Shown here: in pieces, positions 23,401 through 38,400 of the stretch
Layout of the letters: every line of letters begins with the position of its first letter
Position numbering within the stretch: position 1 is the first letter of the stretch
Source: Leuctra nigra
Taxonomy: Eukaryota > Arthropoda > Insecta > Plecoptera > Leuctridae
Reading direction: 5' to 3'
DNA length: 64,000 bases
Assembly (NCBI GenBank): GCA_934045905.1
Contig: OW203769.1
Location: 17,639,705 to 17,703,704 of the forward strand
The notes under the pieces: model-generated
What the model saw: only the letters and a program-made list of their open reading frames with translations
Databases searched by the model: none
What the model was told of the DNA's origin: nothing
Position numbers and translations under genes: made by a program

Positions 23401-26400
23401 CGGTGTTCGAGTCCTGGTTCGAGTCCATCGACTTGCACAAGAACCAGCAGGACATTCTGCAACAGGTGAGCGCGGACAAGTGGAGAGTGAAACTTATATC
23501 ATTGGCTCTCTGTTAGAGGTCGGATTCGGGTAATGTTTTGTACCCGGGTACCCGCTTTAATTGACGAGTAGAATGGGGCGGAATTAACTCCCCCCACTCC
23601 TCCCGGCAACGTACTGTGGGCCAAGTTCTGCTGATCAGCACAGATGCCGTAAGATTCCTGCAGTAACTTAAGTGGATAAAATCGTTAAAAAAGTCATATT
23701 TATGACTATTTAAAGTCATATCCAAGTTCATTTATGAAGTATGTAGGCAAGGTGGGAAGCCACTGGCTACTCAAAGAATGTTACAGTTTGTTTGTGAGTG
23801 GATATTATACCGAGATATGGACTTCAGAAAAATGTGTTGATACCTGGCTTTTGACAGCGCGGGAAGCTGAATATTTCTTACTCTCTAGATTAGTGTAAGC
23901 AATCTATAGTTATACTAAATAGGAATAATTCACTGGTGAACGTTATTTTTATTACGGATGTTTATTATTCACGGATTTATTGACGGTTTGTTGTTTATTT
24001 CTACATACCTACCTACACCTAGAGAGCCTAGATTCCTATACCCACCCACTTACCTACAAACAGATTGTTGGTGGTATTTTTTACTCTCAGGTCTAAACTA
24101 GAAGGAAGTACATATTTTCGTCTAGGTATGGAGGTAAGTGTGTGGATTGCACTTGGTAATCACCTATATATCAGGTTGATCAAGAGTAAAGTTTATGATA
24201 ATAGGTTTGTAGGGAATAAAACAAGCAATAAAACGTGGTCTCTTTGCCAACACGCATACAGCCGTTCATCCCACCGAATTCTTATAATTCTCTTTTTCTC
24301 ACAGCAAAGTTACTAGACAATCCATGAAATGTTATTCAGGGAACCTTTGTGCTGATGTTACACCCCGACACAACACATTTCGTTGCCATTTTCGTCACTG
24401 AAATACGATTTTTGCATCAACCGAACTGACTTCCCTGTGTGTTCTAATGGCGCGCGGCGAGGATCTTGCCCACAATCATTTTCCCGCCGCTCGGTCACGT
24501 GACTCGTGACGTATCGGTGGGCGGAGAGTTCTAGTCGTCAATTACCCAAGTAATTACCTGGATAGTAAATAACTTAAACAAAAAAAAAATTGTTTAAAAT
24601 GCTTTAAAAAAATTTGCACTGAGCTTGCCGCCCTATCCGTGTCTTTGGGGAGATATACATAACGTCCATACAATAGAAGGTTGAAAACAATGTATGTATC
24701 TTGCTTGCATCCCCTCCATCAATCCTCCACCCACCTTCCCATCAATAATCCATCCGCTCACCAGCATTCTGATGAAATTTTACAAACCAATGGACCAATG
24801 GTGATGGGAGGAGTCAATGTAGCATAATATAATAGTTCTCTTTACTCACACTAGAGCAGCACTGTCCATGTGGGAGAGGGAGCCAATCAAACGAGTGGGG
24901 GAAAGACAGTTGAATTTCAAACTGGATCCATTTGCTATTTGATTACTATTGATTACTGTGCTGTCACAGCCTTCTTGACGGTCACGGCCCACATCCTTCT
25001 GTCATCTGTTTTATTCGTGACGTCACATAGCAAGATAATGACTAGTGGTCCATTATTAGTTTGGTTGTGATTGTTGAGATTTGGGAAATATGAATAAATA
25101 TTAAATTTAGTTTACACTTTACAATAACTATAAACAATGCAGCTGGTGATTAAGTGACAGCTGATGCAAATAAATGCAAATAAACCTAACAAATAAAAAA
25201 ACTAAAAAAACTGAGTACCTACCCGCCATTGTACCCGGGTAATGGTGTATCCGGGTACCCTAACTGACCTCTACTTTCTGTTGGCATTACTGTTGGCTAC
25301 TCTACTTCTTATTATTGGCATTTAAAACCTGGTTAGGTAGCAGCACTTGTCCTGTGTAGTAAAGACAGGGTGTAAAGAAGTAGTGTGTAGTGTTTTCGGG
25401 TTAGATCAGCCTGCATTGACGATTTATGAACTTATTTCAGATATATCAAAACAATATAATACAAGTCTTACCAGAGTAAAAGAAGTTGTCTGCTTTGAAA
25501 TGTTCCCCACACACTAACATCATAGAATAATAAAGCTAACATGCATTTTGGAAACCCTCTTGCCAATCTTCAAAGCAGATTGCAGATGATTGTTTCTCCC
25601 GCACATCGTCCTTCGGCTTATGGAGGCCCGTGCTTTGGACGTTAAGCCATTGGCCCCCTTGGAATCTTTCACAGTAGTAGGCTACATGCCGGTACCAGGT
25701 TTCCTCTCTTCTCTATACTAGTGGAGCCTTTGCTCTGTTGAGAATATGGGCTGAATGATGTGTTTCTACTACAGGAGGAGAACTCCCAGGCGGTGTCGAC
25801 GCTCCAGAAGGTGCTCTCTCCGTTCCTGCTGCGTAGGACGAAAGCCGACATCAACCTGCTGCTGCCACCCAAGAAGGAGGTGTTGGTTCAATGTCCGATG
25901 TCGCCGCTGCAGATACAGCTCTACCAGGCCACGCTCGATCGCTCCATCATGCTGCTCGCAAAGAAGAAGGTACGTAGTTGCGTGCATCCAGTTTCAGTTG
26001 CAGCTCTACCAGGCCACGCTCGATCGCTCCATCATGCTGCTCGCAAAGAAGAAGGTACGTAGTTGCGTGCATCGTGTTTCAGTTGCAGCTCTACCAGGCC
26101 ACGCTCGATCGCTCCTGCATGCATGATCTACGCAAAGAAGAAGGTACGTGTTGATAGTTCATGACAGTTGGAGGCGTGGCTAAGGAGAATGGAACTTGAA
26201 ACAGTTGGCAATAGGAGTGAGCAAATCCTAAGTAATATGGCATTTCAAATCAAAAGAGAGATAGAATTTTTGAATCTCCTGCTCCTGTCAAAAATTCAAG
26301 CAGATACTGTATTTAAAATTATGTTTTACATCTCTACATGGGTCTGTTCACAAGAAAATGTCCAAAACCTTCACTGTTTTTTAACAATTATTTATTTTTA

Positions 26401-29400
26401 TTTTTTAATAACCCTACGGCTTCATAAATATTCCTGATTTATGGACGCAAGTATGCAGTCAAAGATTTCCATAAGATCCATAAGACAGGGCTGCCGTTCC
26501 TACGGAATTTATCCGTTCCTACGGTTATTTGGGGTCAGATTAGGATTCATGGAATTTAGTCTAATACTACGGATTTCCTATCTGGTCTGGTAAAATTAGC
26601 AATTTGTCAGTTTGGACGGCATATTTCTAAGTATTATAATTCAGTATAGTTTGAGAAGTTAATAATGTGCGGGAGAGTGGATGGCTCGTAAGAGGGTGTG
26701 AATGGCGTTTATTGTAGGTGGTTTAGCTATACAAGTAAAGTGTGGTTGTGTGATTGGTTGAGTGTGGCTGATGGGGATGGGGGAGAAAGCGGTCGACCTT
26801 GAAGCGCCTGAAGGCAGTCACTTGTTTGTTTCTGCCAGCAGTCCACTTGTTCGTCGCTCGCGTTCGGCTACTGACCTGCTTCATTTCGCCTTTTGCGCGA
26901 GTTAAATTGAACGGTAAAAAAGGAAACGTTTGCCTACACGTTGGCAGCAAACATACAAGTGCGAGTGGGAAAGTGAACTTCCTTGGGTTAGGAAGGCGAA
27001 GAAAGATAGTGACGCTTTCTGTAAAGTGTGTAATAAAGATTTGTCAATTGTGTCGGGTGGGATTAAAGATTACGAAGACACGAGATCACTCAATACCACG
27101 TAAAAAATGCGCGAGCTGTGGAAACCAGTGCACAGATGACCAATTTCGTTGTCAAAGATAACAATGGTGTCTTTGACGCATTTATGACGCGTCTACGCTT
27201 TATGATCTTCGATTCCCATTCATAGCTGTCAGACCAGTCCCAGCCCTCCCCCACCCCTCCTGTCATGTTCTCCATGTGTTTATCTACTTCAAGTGGCCAC
27301 TTGAGATCTAGAAAACGTGATTTGCTGTATTTTTAATTTTTATGGTTTTTGATAGAACTACGGATTTCTACGGATTTTTCATGCTTCACACAAGGATTTT
27401 AATATTTATATGGCGGCAGCCCTGCCATAAGATATTTAGCACATGATCTTCTGGTGTTGTTGACTGACATCTGCAAATATATACTTGCGGTATGCGGAAG
27501 CAAATTCTTTTCAGCATGAGGCTGATTATAGTTATGTACTTTTGACAGTCTGCAAAATAATGTAGGTAATGTCTTCTCCTTCTATAATATTTAATCTAAA
27601 GTTCTTTTTTCCAATGAACTTCTGACCTTATAATGAGTTCTTTTTAAAATCAAACTTTTCCACGTATGAAGTTCATGGGGAAAAGGAACTCCCCGCATTT
27701 GGAACTACATATGTAACGAGGAGTGAGATCCCATCAGATTTGGTAATATTCTCACAGGATGACGAGGAGATCGACTTGTTTGGCCCGCGGCGCAAACGTC
27801 GCTGCGTGGAGCGGCGCGAGAAGCTCAAGAAGACCTACGCCCTTCCCGAGTCCGATGACGATTTCGAGGAGGAAGAGGAGAACAAACAGGTGCTGGAACT
27901 TGTAGCCACCGGCAACAGCTCGTACAAGTAAGTAGATTACACTTCTTCTTCTTCTTCTGCCTTTCTTGGTCTTCAGCTTGTTAAGTCACCACGGTACTCT
28001 TATGGCAATTCCTCTTTGTTTTTGTCCTGACTGCCCAGATCAAACTGTTCAACCAACCGATCTGTAATTTTGCACACTCACTAATGTCGAGAGTTGTCTA
28101 AAGTATTCGCGTTTTCGAGCAAAGGGGGCACACTCTAGTTTGAGAAAGTATAAGTGCTGTAGACGTAATCGTTTTCGTTTCGGCCACGGCCGCCATTTTT
28201 TTTTTATGTTGTCAATGTCAATGTCATTTTAATCAGAAAGGCAGTACCTACCTACTTATTATCTTTGGAAATGAACCACAATGGTAAAGAATCTGATGGA
28301 AAACATAAATTGAAGTCTAATCACTACTCACAAGTTATTCCACTTCACTCACACTTTGATTCCGAAAAAAACGGCCATGACACCAAACCAACGTCGACAA
28401 CAACAAACCAATGCGCGTAACCATGACAATTGCGTGTCATGGCTGTTATAGACGCATTGTCAGTGCTGCCATCTGGTCAGCCCGAAAACGCGAATAGTTT
28501 CTGAACAGGATCCTGTAGGTAGGGTTGCCAACTTCCCAAGAATCGAATTCCGGACATTGCAGCTCTAAAATTCTCAGGGTATAAAAGATCTCTCAAATGT
28601 TGAATTTTGGGGAAAACACGAATGCGTACGAAAGGGCGATCTAGCACAAAAGCAATGGGGGGGGGGGGGGGGGGTCTGGGTAGGGGGTCCCTCAGCACCA
28701 TGCAGGTCCGGGGCGCACAGTACCGGGAAAATTTTGATTTTTGAGAATGCATTAGGCCATTTTTATGCGTTTTGGGCTACAATCTTTGCCGATTTGATAC
28801 ATATATTTACTGAGTATTGAATAATATATAGTGTAAGTTAAATATTTTCAACAATTCCGGACATTATGCAGTCCAAAATGAGGTAATCCGGACAATATTG
28901 TCCAATTCCGGTAGTGTCCGGATAAAATTTGGACAGTTAGCAACCCTACCTGTAGGTACTACCTTATTTTTTTTTTAAATAAAACTAAACCGTTTGACTG
29001 ATCAACTTCAAATTTTGCATAGTTATTGGCACCTAGTGATGTAAATCCGTAAATTACGAGCCGTAAATTACCCGGTAAATTACTAATTTGTCGTAATTTA
29101 CAACTTTCTTAAATTACGTAATTTAAGGCGTAATTTACAATTGTAAATTACCCGTAATTTGCTATAAAATACCGTAAATTACACAAACTCAGGCTCATAC
29201 GAAGGAACTTTTCATCTTGACAATCCCAAATAACACTCCTAAATCACAGACTAGAAGGCTATAACTAGTCTGTGCCCAGATATACATAAATGTTGATCAA
29301 GAGATCCAAAAATTCACAGATTTATTTGCTCCATTATTAGGTTGAATACTCAAAATTTTCCTAAGTTTTGCAAAACTAATGGAACAGAGATATTATCGTA

Positions 29401-32400
29401 TTATCCAATGAGACAATATCTCATTTGTCTAACATGATCATCCTCATGAATAAAATTTAATATTACGTCATTAAACTATGATACCAAAACATAATTATAC
29501 CTACAGATTTTTTTCTCACTGTTTATTGTGGTGTTGCTTCCGTTTTCAAAGGAATTCCAAAATCGATTTTTTTTTACTAGAAATTCTAAAAATTCCCTGC
29601 GGGGACATTAGGGATTTTATCAAATAACGCATTTACAGATTATATTGCATTTTGTCTAAAGTTTCCCTAAGAATATTGCATATCACATTTTTAAATTTCA
29701 TTGAAAAGGATGCCAAAATAGCTTCATATTCGATTCTTTTGAATGACTCAAAAAAATTCCCTGCGTGGCAAATGGGGATTCTATTTATAAAAACAAATAG
29801 ATATTATATTAAATTTGCATAAAGTTTCCACAGAATATTGCATATGACAAACCATTGTACATTTCTTTGAAAAGAATGCCAAAATAGATTCAAATTTGAT
29901 TCTTTAGTATCAAAAATTCAAAAAAAGCCCTGTGTGGTAAACTCGGTGCGGGCCCCCCAGACTCCCTTGTAACGGCGAACTACTTTTTCCTCACATTCAT
30001 TGATCTCCGATAATTTTGACCCTCCCCCTCCCACTCAAAATAAAGTTCCTACAAGCCTGTATATGCTACCTAATGCAATCTCATTCAAATAAATATTGCA
30101 TTTAAAAGTGCAAATTCTTGTCACTGATTTTAATTACCATTTTTCCTTGCAAGTATAACTGCTCTAATATCAGGTGCAATTTTGTATTTTTAAATTACCG
30201 CACATTGGTAATTTACCCGGTAATTTACAGCGTAATTTACCAAATTATAAATTACCGGTAATTTCCCAACACTATTGGCACCTACATATAGTATTTTCCA
30301 TTTAAATTTGCCTGTCCCCCCAGCAAAATAAACAAGATGGAGGTCTGTTACCGTAGCTACTAGGGTGATGCATCTATCCCGTGTTCCGAGCGAGTTGATT
30401 CTGTCGCCAGGTTCCGCATCAAGATGCAGATGCCGCACCAGGTGCTGCGCCACATCACGAACCACCCGTACCTCGTCCAGATGCCGATCTTCCCGGGCAC
30501 GCGGGACATCCGCATCGACGAGGAAGTGGTCCAGCACAGCGGCAAGATGCTGGTCATGGACGCCATGCTCGCCAAGCTCAAGCAGCGCGGTCACAAGGTC
30601 AGTACTGCAGAGTGACGGACGGGATGGTGTAGAGTCTACGGCAAAAGATGAGGTCCATAGAGTAAGACAGTTTAATAGGCACTGTTGTAAGAAAGTTACT
30701 TTGTGCATCATTGCCCACTTAAAAAAAACGATCCTGAAAATGGAACCACTTTCACTTTGGCTCCAACTGTCGGATATTTTGTTCGAAAAAGTAGAGAATG
30801 GTGCAGAAGGTGCATGTATGAAAAAACCAATGCAAGGGGAAAAAGTTGCTGTATGATAGCAAGTAAGTACCTAATACGAGTATTAACTATTTTTTAGTTG
30901 AGAATGCATTATGTCTACTTAACTTTTTTGATACCTAATAGACTGGAAAAGCATTTTATGTACCTAGTGAAGTCATCCACTTTGTCTCGGTTCATGAAAT
31001 TAAAATGAAAGAATGAAGGATAATTTGGCAGTTTGTGCCACCTTGAAAGGAAGAAAATTTGGTCTGGGTTTTCATTGCTTTCAATATGGGTAGTGTGTAT
31101 AATCATTAATCAATCAGTTGTTATTACTTTATTATGTTTTGATCAGTTCAATAAAGGTACGTTTACAGCTCGCCGCTGACCGCCTGACATTTGACGTTCG
31201 GCGCTCAGCGCTGAAAGATAAACATGGTTTATCTTTTGACCATGACCTTGAACGTCAGCGCTCGGGCACTCGCCATTGAGTCTCCTGATTGGCCAACGTT
31301 GAGCGCCGAGCGTCGAACGTCTAACGCCGAGCTGTAAACGTACCTTGACCAATGAAGTGTCTGGAATGACACTCGACCTTGACTGTCGCAGGTATTGATC
31401 TTCTCAGAGTCTTGCATGATGCTGGACCTGCTGGAAGACATGATGCGCATGCGTGGACACAACTTCTGCCGCCTCGACGGCACTGTCCACCTTTCCGACC
31501 GGCAGACGCAGATCTACGAGTTCAACACCGACCCCAGCATGTTCGTGTTCCTCATATCAACACGCGCCGGCGGACTGGGAATAAACCTGGTGGCTGCCGA
31601 CACGGTCATCCTCTATGACAGCTCATACGTGAGTAATACATTCTTAAAAATATCTCCCTTATGACAGCTGGGTAGTGAGCGTGGCCTTGAAGAAGTATTT
31701 AATCAATTTTTATCTATCTTTTACCAATGTAATTGTTAATAAAATTAGGCTTTGTACAAGTCTTCAGAAAAGTTCAATGAAAGTAATTTTATAGCTTGGA
31801 ATGGTTTATTATTTTTATTTTGTCCTACAGACATGAAAATTAGTAAAAATATGGCACTAAACGTCTGCAGGACAAAATAAAAATAATAAACCATTCCAAG
31901 CTATGAAATTATTATTATTGGACTCCTACAAAGCCTTATTTTATTAACAATTTGGTAAAAGATATTGATACCAATCGATTAAAAAACTCTTCAAGGTCAA
32001 ACTCACTACTCAGCCGTCTTAAGGTGGCTGCATATCACAAGACTTTGTATCCAAAAAGCTACACATTTTCTATTGGAAGGGTTCAGTTTAGCAAAGACTT
32101 CTCCCTCATCAGATAAGTTAGGACTAGAGATGTGAGCCGAGAATATTCTCATGAGAATATTCTCCGTGCTCGAGAATATTCTCGAGAATATTCTCAAAGA
32201 GATTATTCTCCGAGAATATTTGAGTATATTCTCACCAGAGGTTTGAAAATTATTATTATATATAAAAAGTTCAAGTTTAAATGTTTTTGCACCATTTTAT
32301 GGCCTTGGAAGGCTGTGCAATACATAGGCAGGGATAGCGAGCATGAGCGAGCACGGATACGCGCAACTCCTCAAACCGAAATTCTGTCTATCGAAAATGT

Positions 32401-35400
32401 CCTTAAAAGCCAATAATTCTTGAATTTCGTCGCAGACTGGTATGAAAATCTCAAAAAGTTCCTAACATATTGGTCCCAGTATCCATGTTTTCAGTTGAAG
32501 TTTTAACGATCAAACGGTTCCTTGTTAATTTTCAAAAATCACATATTTTTAGAACGAGATCACAGGATCTCGTTCTAAAAATATACTTGAGACCACTCAT
32601 TTGTTATGTGTGTGTACACAATCAGATCGATCTGTTGAACATCAGTTTCATATGTGTTTGAAAGTAGGCTCGACGTTACCGTGATCAAACATTTTCGAGA
32701 ATTTGACAGCAACACACAAAATGTCGGTAAAATGTCAATAACTTTTGGATTTAAGCACAGATTAGTCTGAAAATTGTCAAAAATACAGATAATGTTGGTC
32801 CCAATGACCATGCAAAGTTTTAAGTTGATCGGTCAAACGGTTCTAGTTTAAATTTAAAAAATCAAAGGAAAGATGGTTTCAAATTTTAACCAATGGGAGG
32901 ATTTGGCTGAAACTTTGTAAGATTGGAAATAATGTTGGTCGTAATGACTTGTCAAAATTTCAAATTGATCGAACCAACCAATCGAAAGATATTTTTTAAA
33001 ATTTGAACCAATCACGGATTTCAAAAAATTTGGGTCTGCAACGCCCAGAAATGTTCCCTATATGTGTGCAAAATTTCAGCTCGATCGCAGAAAACTCTGA
33101 CCTGTATAGCCTCAGTAACGATTCCCGACTGGTTCTCCATAACAATACTAAAGTTCATTCACGATTAGAATTGCAAGCCGTAATGGCGGCCGTGTTGATA
33201 CTACTGTAGTCAAATGAACAATTGTATACCTACATATGAAAATATCAATAGAATAATCCAAAACTATGTATAATACGACTGTAGATGGAAATAAATCAAT
33301 TTGATTGAATTTTTCTAATATTTTCTAATAATAAAAATAGTGTATTTGACATAATTTATACAATTTCAATAATACAAAGAAAAAAGTCTTGCCATTGACA
33401 GGGAAGTGTTCAAGTGACTGACCAATGAACGACGTGATCGACTAAAACGTCAGTGAAATTCTTATCGTGAACGAACTTTATGTTGCAAGATCCATAAAAG
33501 TACATACTTTTTGGAATTGAGCTAAAAGTTCTAGTTTCTATAAGCTTAGATGCATTTTTAAGAATATGCTCGAGAAAATGCTCGTGCTCGAGAATATTCT
33601 CGAGAATATTCTCAAAAAGAATATGCTCGAGCATTTTACATCACTAGTTAGGACACATCTGTTGGAACTAATCTACGCAGAAAAGAACTGTGAAAATAAC
33701 ATATTAATGATTTTATTTGCTTCCACCTAAATATTCTCAAATCAAGTCCTGAAGTTGAAGGAAATTCTACGAGTTGCCAAGAACAGCAAACATTACTCAT
33801 ATAAAAAGGCACATATGCATCACAAACCTGACGCAATGTCAGAATGTATAAGTTATAACATGCGCTCTTTCTTCCTCTTTCCAACGAAATGTTGAGATAT
33901 TAATTATATCCACTATTATGAATGTAATGGTTAAATTAACAGCACTGGGTTTTGACAGCTTTCAAACGCGTACGGATACACAAGATTTTTATTTTTTTAA
34001 TTATTAAACCACTGCAAAAATAAATATTATTGACTGCAAATATTGATAAGCTCCAGTATGCAGTGAATTTTCTTCATAAATCACCATCGATTATTCAACA
34101 TGAACGATGTAAGGTATGTACTCATAGTTAACTATTTCTTTTGATCGGATGTAGAGAAATAAAGTCACGTGATATGCAATGGCCTTAAGGTTCCAGCACT
34201 TTGGGTCAGGAGATGGGTATTCCCACCAACATTAGGGCTGCATGGAAACCGGCTAGCCACGCCTGGGATTTCCTTATCATCTTCGTCTTCTTACACTTCT
34301 AGTGTTGAACAAATTCCTCCCACTCTCTCGCAGCCTCCATGTCACACTCACAACACCTTTTCCTCTCTCCAACACATCCTCTTTGGTGATTCCAATCTAC
34401 CTCTCTCTTTTTCTCCCTCACTCTCCGTAGTCTTTTGGTTCCCATCCTCTTCATGTGGCCGAACCACCAAAGTCTCTTTACCAATTTATACCCCAATCTC
34501 TCGACGCTTAACACACTTCTTATCTTCGCACTTCAAACCTAATCCATCCTTTTGACTCCCTTCACACTCCTTAAGAACATCATCCCTGTAGCTGGTTCAT
34601 TTCCTTTCCACCCACAGACCACTTCACTGCGCCGAATATTAGAATTGACAGGAAATACATCTTATAAACAATTATCTTGCATACTTTTGGAAACTTCCCA
34701 TGCCACGACAACTCCTCCCTGCCATCTCAATTTGAAATTAAATCCCAAGCCTATTCATCTGGTATCTGAATGTTTGCGTTCACCGTGTCCGCAGAACCCG
34801 CAAGTGGACTTGCAGGCGCAGGACCGCTGCCATCGCATCGGCCAGACCCGGCCCGTGGTGGTGTACCGCTTCTACACCAAGGGCACCGTCGACGAGGCCA
34901 TCATCCACTGGGCGCAGGACAAGAGGCGACTGGAGAAGATCGTCATCCAGAAGGGGGCGTTCCGCTTCAAGAACAAGATCCAGGAGATGCATCGTATTAG
35001 CTTGCCGGAGCTTGAGGCATTGCTGAAGGCCGAGGACCACGAGAGGGTGTTCCATTCCAACGGATACGGTACGCTCCAATACTACGACTTGTTCCTAATC
35101 TTATGTTTGTCACTCTTTAATTTTTTTCGGGTACTTAAATCACCAGAACGATCTGGATTGACCGATTAGTTTGAAATTTTCTACATATAATTTTCGATAT
35201 AGAAATATCAAATAATTACGTCAGTTATGGTTTGAAGATAACCAAAAATGTAATCATTTCTCTAGGTATTTTCCAGGCGCGTCTAGTAAAATATTTCTTC
35301 TAAATTTCCTTGAATAGGTACAGGATGCAACCCATTCTGCCAAGTACTAGTACCTACTTTTTTCATCTTTTACTTTTTGCTTCTTTTTTTACTCTTCTTT

Positions 35401-38400
35401 TTCATACTATTTTCAAATCTTATAAGTATATGAGAAAATTTTAAAACATCTTCCTATTTAGGTAAGTGGTAACTAACTAAAATATATTTCAAAATAAATA
35501 ACAAAATTAAGCTGAGTTGGCCATTTAAGAGGCAAACGGAAGCGAACAAGAATCGCACGGTTCGTCAGAGCGGTTTTTGAAATTTTGTCTTCCCACTTAA
35601 TAATTTTAAAAAATCAAATAGTAACGACCCATTACAACCTAAAAGACTAAATAATGCCGCAAACTGCAATACTTTATGCCCTCTGGTGCGACCTCCAAGT
35701 GTTAAATACGATTATTTTAAAAATATCGTATTTAACACTTTGAGGTCGTACCAGAGGTCATAATGAACTCCAGTGTGCGGCATTATTTAGTCTAGGCTGT
35801 TATGGGTCGTTACTATCTGATTTTTTAAAATTATTAAGTGGTAAGACAAAATTTCAAAAAACGCTCTGACGAACCGTGCGATTCTCGTTCGCTTCCGTTT
35901 GCCTCTTAATATGACGGTTTATGAAACCACGGTTTACCACCATAACAACCTTATAGTCAGTGGCAGGTATTTGGGGTGAAAATAAATGGATAAATTCGCG
36001 ATAGGTTTCCTAAAAGGTGGTGAATTAGTGGTGAAAATTTTATGGAAATTCGCGACTTAGTGGTGCATTTCTTAATAGACAATAAATCATCAAATCAGTA
36101 TAACTTGGAAATAGGCTTTATCAACAAACACTTGCTGTACAATTTGAACCTGACTCACCCTTCATGACATCTCTCTTTTCCCTTTTTAAACTTGTTTTTT
36201 ACCTGAAAACTCATCCCTTGTTACCTGAAACCATTAGGGTCATCAACCCTCCCTCCTCCCTCCCCCCACCCACAACCCTAGCAAGTAGCAACAGATGTGT
36301 GTCTCTAGTGAAAGGAAAATACCCAGGCCGGAAATAGGCCGTTTTCCTGGAAACTTTAGTGTTAAAAACATGCAGTTGATACTGAAATTCTTAGAATTTT
36401 GAAATAAAAGTGGAAATATGGAGAATTGTTTGCTGAATTGCAAAAATCGCGGGATATTCGCAGGTATAAGCATTAATCGTGAGAAATAGCCAAATTCGCG
36501 AAAATTCGCGGAAATAAGACACACATTTTTGGAATCGGGAGTGTCTAATTCCCACTCATATGTCAAAATATTTGCATAAATAAACATTTCGCCTTTATCG
36601 TGAGTACCAAAAATACCTGCCCCTGCTTATAGTCCAGTAATAGGAATCCTGCTCATGACGTCACAGTGGTAGAAAAATGGAGGATGCTCTGGTAGGGGAA
36701 ATGTGTCAAAAGCTATAAATAATAGCTATAAATCATGTTTCTCAGATGAATATTTAACTTGAATATGTGTATGGATAAATATTGCGTATTATTATTAACT
36801 TGTACTTACTTAAATATCTTTCTTTCACAAGTAATCACTCTAAATATGAGATTTGGATTGCCGCTGTCAGATTTGTTATTCCCTATACTTTTATGCAGGT
36901 TGCTATGGCAACCTTTTCTCATGCAGGATGCCTATTGTGTGATTATACCCCTTACTAATTGACCAATGTAGATCTGACCAAACTACGACGTCATAAAACA
37001 AAAGTCAATGTTTGGTCACAACCAAAGAGCTTGTATACACAACAAATTGAACACATGATATTATTAGAATAATGTTGAATTCGTACAGAATTTAACAGTT
37101 TTACAATCAACAAATTGCCGTTAATAATAGTATTGCTTTAAGCTATCTACTTGAATATTGTTCAGTCTTAATTAACTTCTCATAAGAGAGGAAGGACCTT
37201 TTTAAGTTGACGAAACTATCCAGTGACAGACGCCATTAAAAAGTAAAACGCTTTGGCAACATACCTGGCAAAATATAATTTGTTTCGTTGTAGCATCTGT
37301 AATAATTGTCCAGCAAATCATCAAACATGATTTATATGATATAAATATATTGATTGTACTATTTCAAGTGATAAATAGACCGATTTAAAAATTATCTAGG
37401 TGGCTCTGCTTTTCAAAAAATTTCACATGCAGTTTGGTTTTCCATATATCTGTTGGTGTTTTACAACAATGAATAAAAACACCAACAGATATATAGAAAA
37501 CCAAACTGCATGTGAAATGTTTTGAAAAGCAGAGCCACCTAGATCATTTTTAAATCGGTCTATTAAACTAGATTAAACACGTGTGAGCTATTTCTTTGAT
37601 CTTTCTAAATTTCATTTGTTTGAATGAAAAATTGTTTTTTCTAACAACCCTGGAGTTACCATGGTAATACTTTTGTCTTTCATAAGGCAACGCCCACCTA
37701 CATTGGTCAATTGCAACAGATGGTTTCAATACATGAATTGATTCAGAAAAATGTCCTCTACAACATATCCAAAATCGCTGTACAGAAAAAGGGTTTTAAT
37801 GACTTTTTAAGTTAATTAACCAAGTTAATTCCATCTTGCAAAAAAAATCATTTTTCCCATTTTTTCATGTAACTCCGATTTTGACGAAACTTGGCAGAAT
37901 TGTTCACCATCCTAAATGAACACAAATATAGCTCTCTGAGCGTTTTCCTCTAAATCACATCGTTTGGGAAATATGGCCCATTGAAAAGTCATGTTTTCGA
38001 AGATTTGAGTCACTTTGAGTGTAATTTGACGTTTTGAGAGGTCCATATTTCCCAAACGATGAGATTTAGAGGAACCGCTCAGAGAGCTATTTGTGTTCAT
38101 TTAGGATGGTGAACAATTCTGCCTAGTTTCGTCAAAATCGGAGTTACATGAAAAAAAGTTTTTTTTTGCAAGATGGAATTAACATGGGAAATTAACTTAA
38201 AAAGTCATTAAAACCCTTTTTCCGTACAGCGATTTTGGGTGATTTTGGATATGTTGTAAAGGACACTTTTCTGAATCGAACTGTAGGTACCAAAAACGCT
38301 TCTGTTGCAATTAGTAATGAATGGGTTATGCTGATTTTTTCACTAGAATTACTGGACTACCTAGTCTATTATGGACTTAAAGAGGATGGTGATTACAGGT

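Larger units (their letters stand above)
36630..38359. mobile_element. Putative composite TIR element (TAGTCCAGTAAT) in HELLS intron 13
   Basis: The inverted ends TAGTCCAGTAAT and ATTACTGGACTA enclose 1.7 kb. Inside are the 245-bp dispersed repeat (36692-36937, copy of 593-836) and two separate foldback units. The boundaries rest on a 12-bp inverted repeat only, and no clean target duplication is visible, so the outer element is tentative. Confidence 0.5.
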
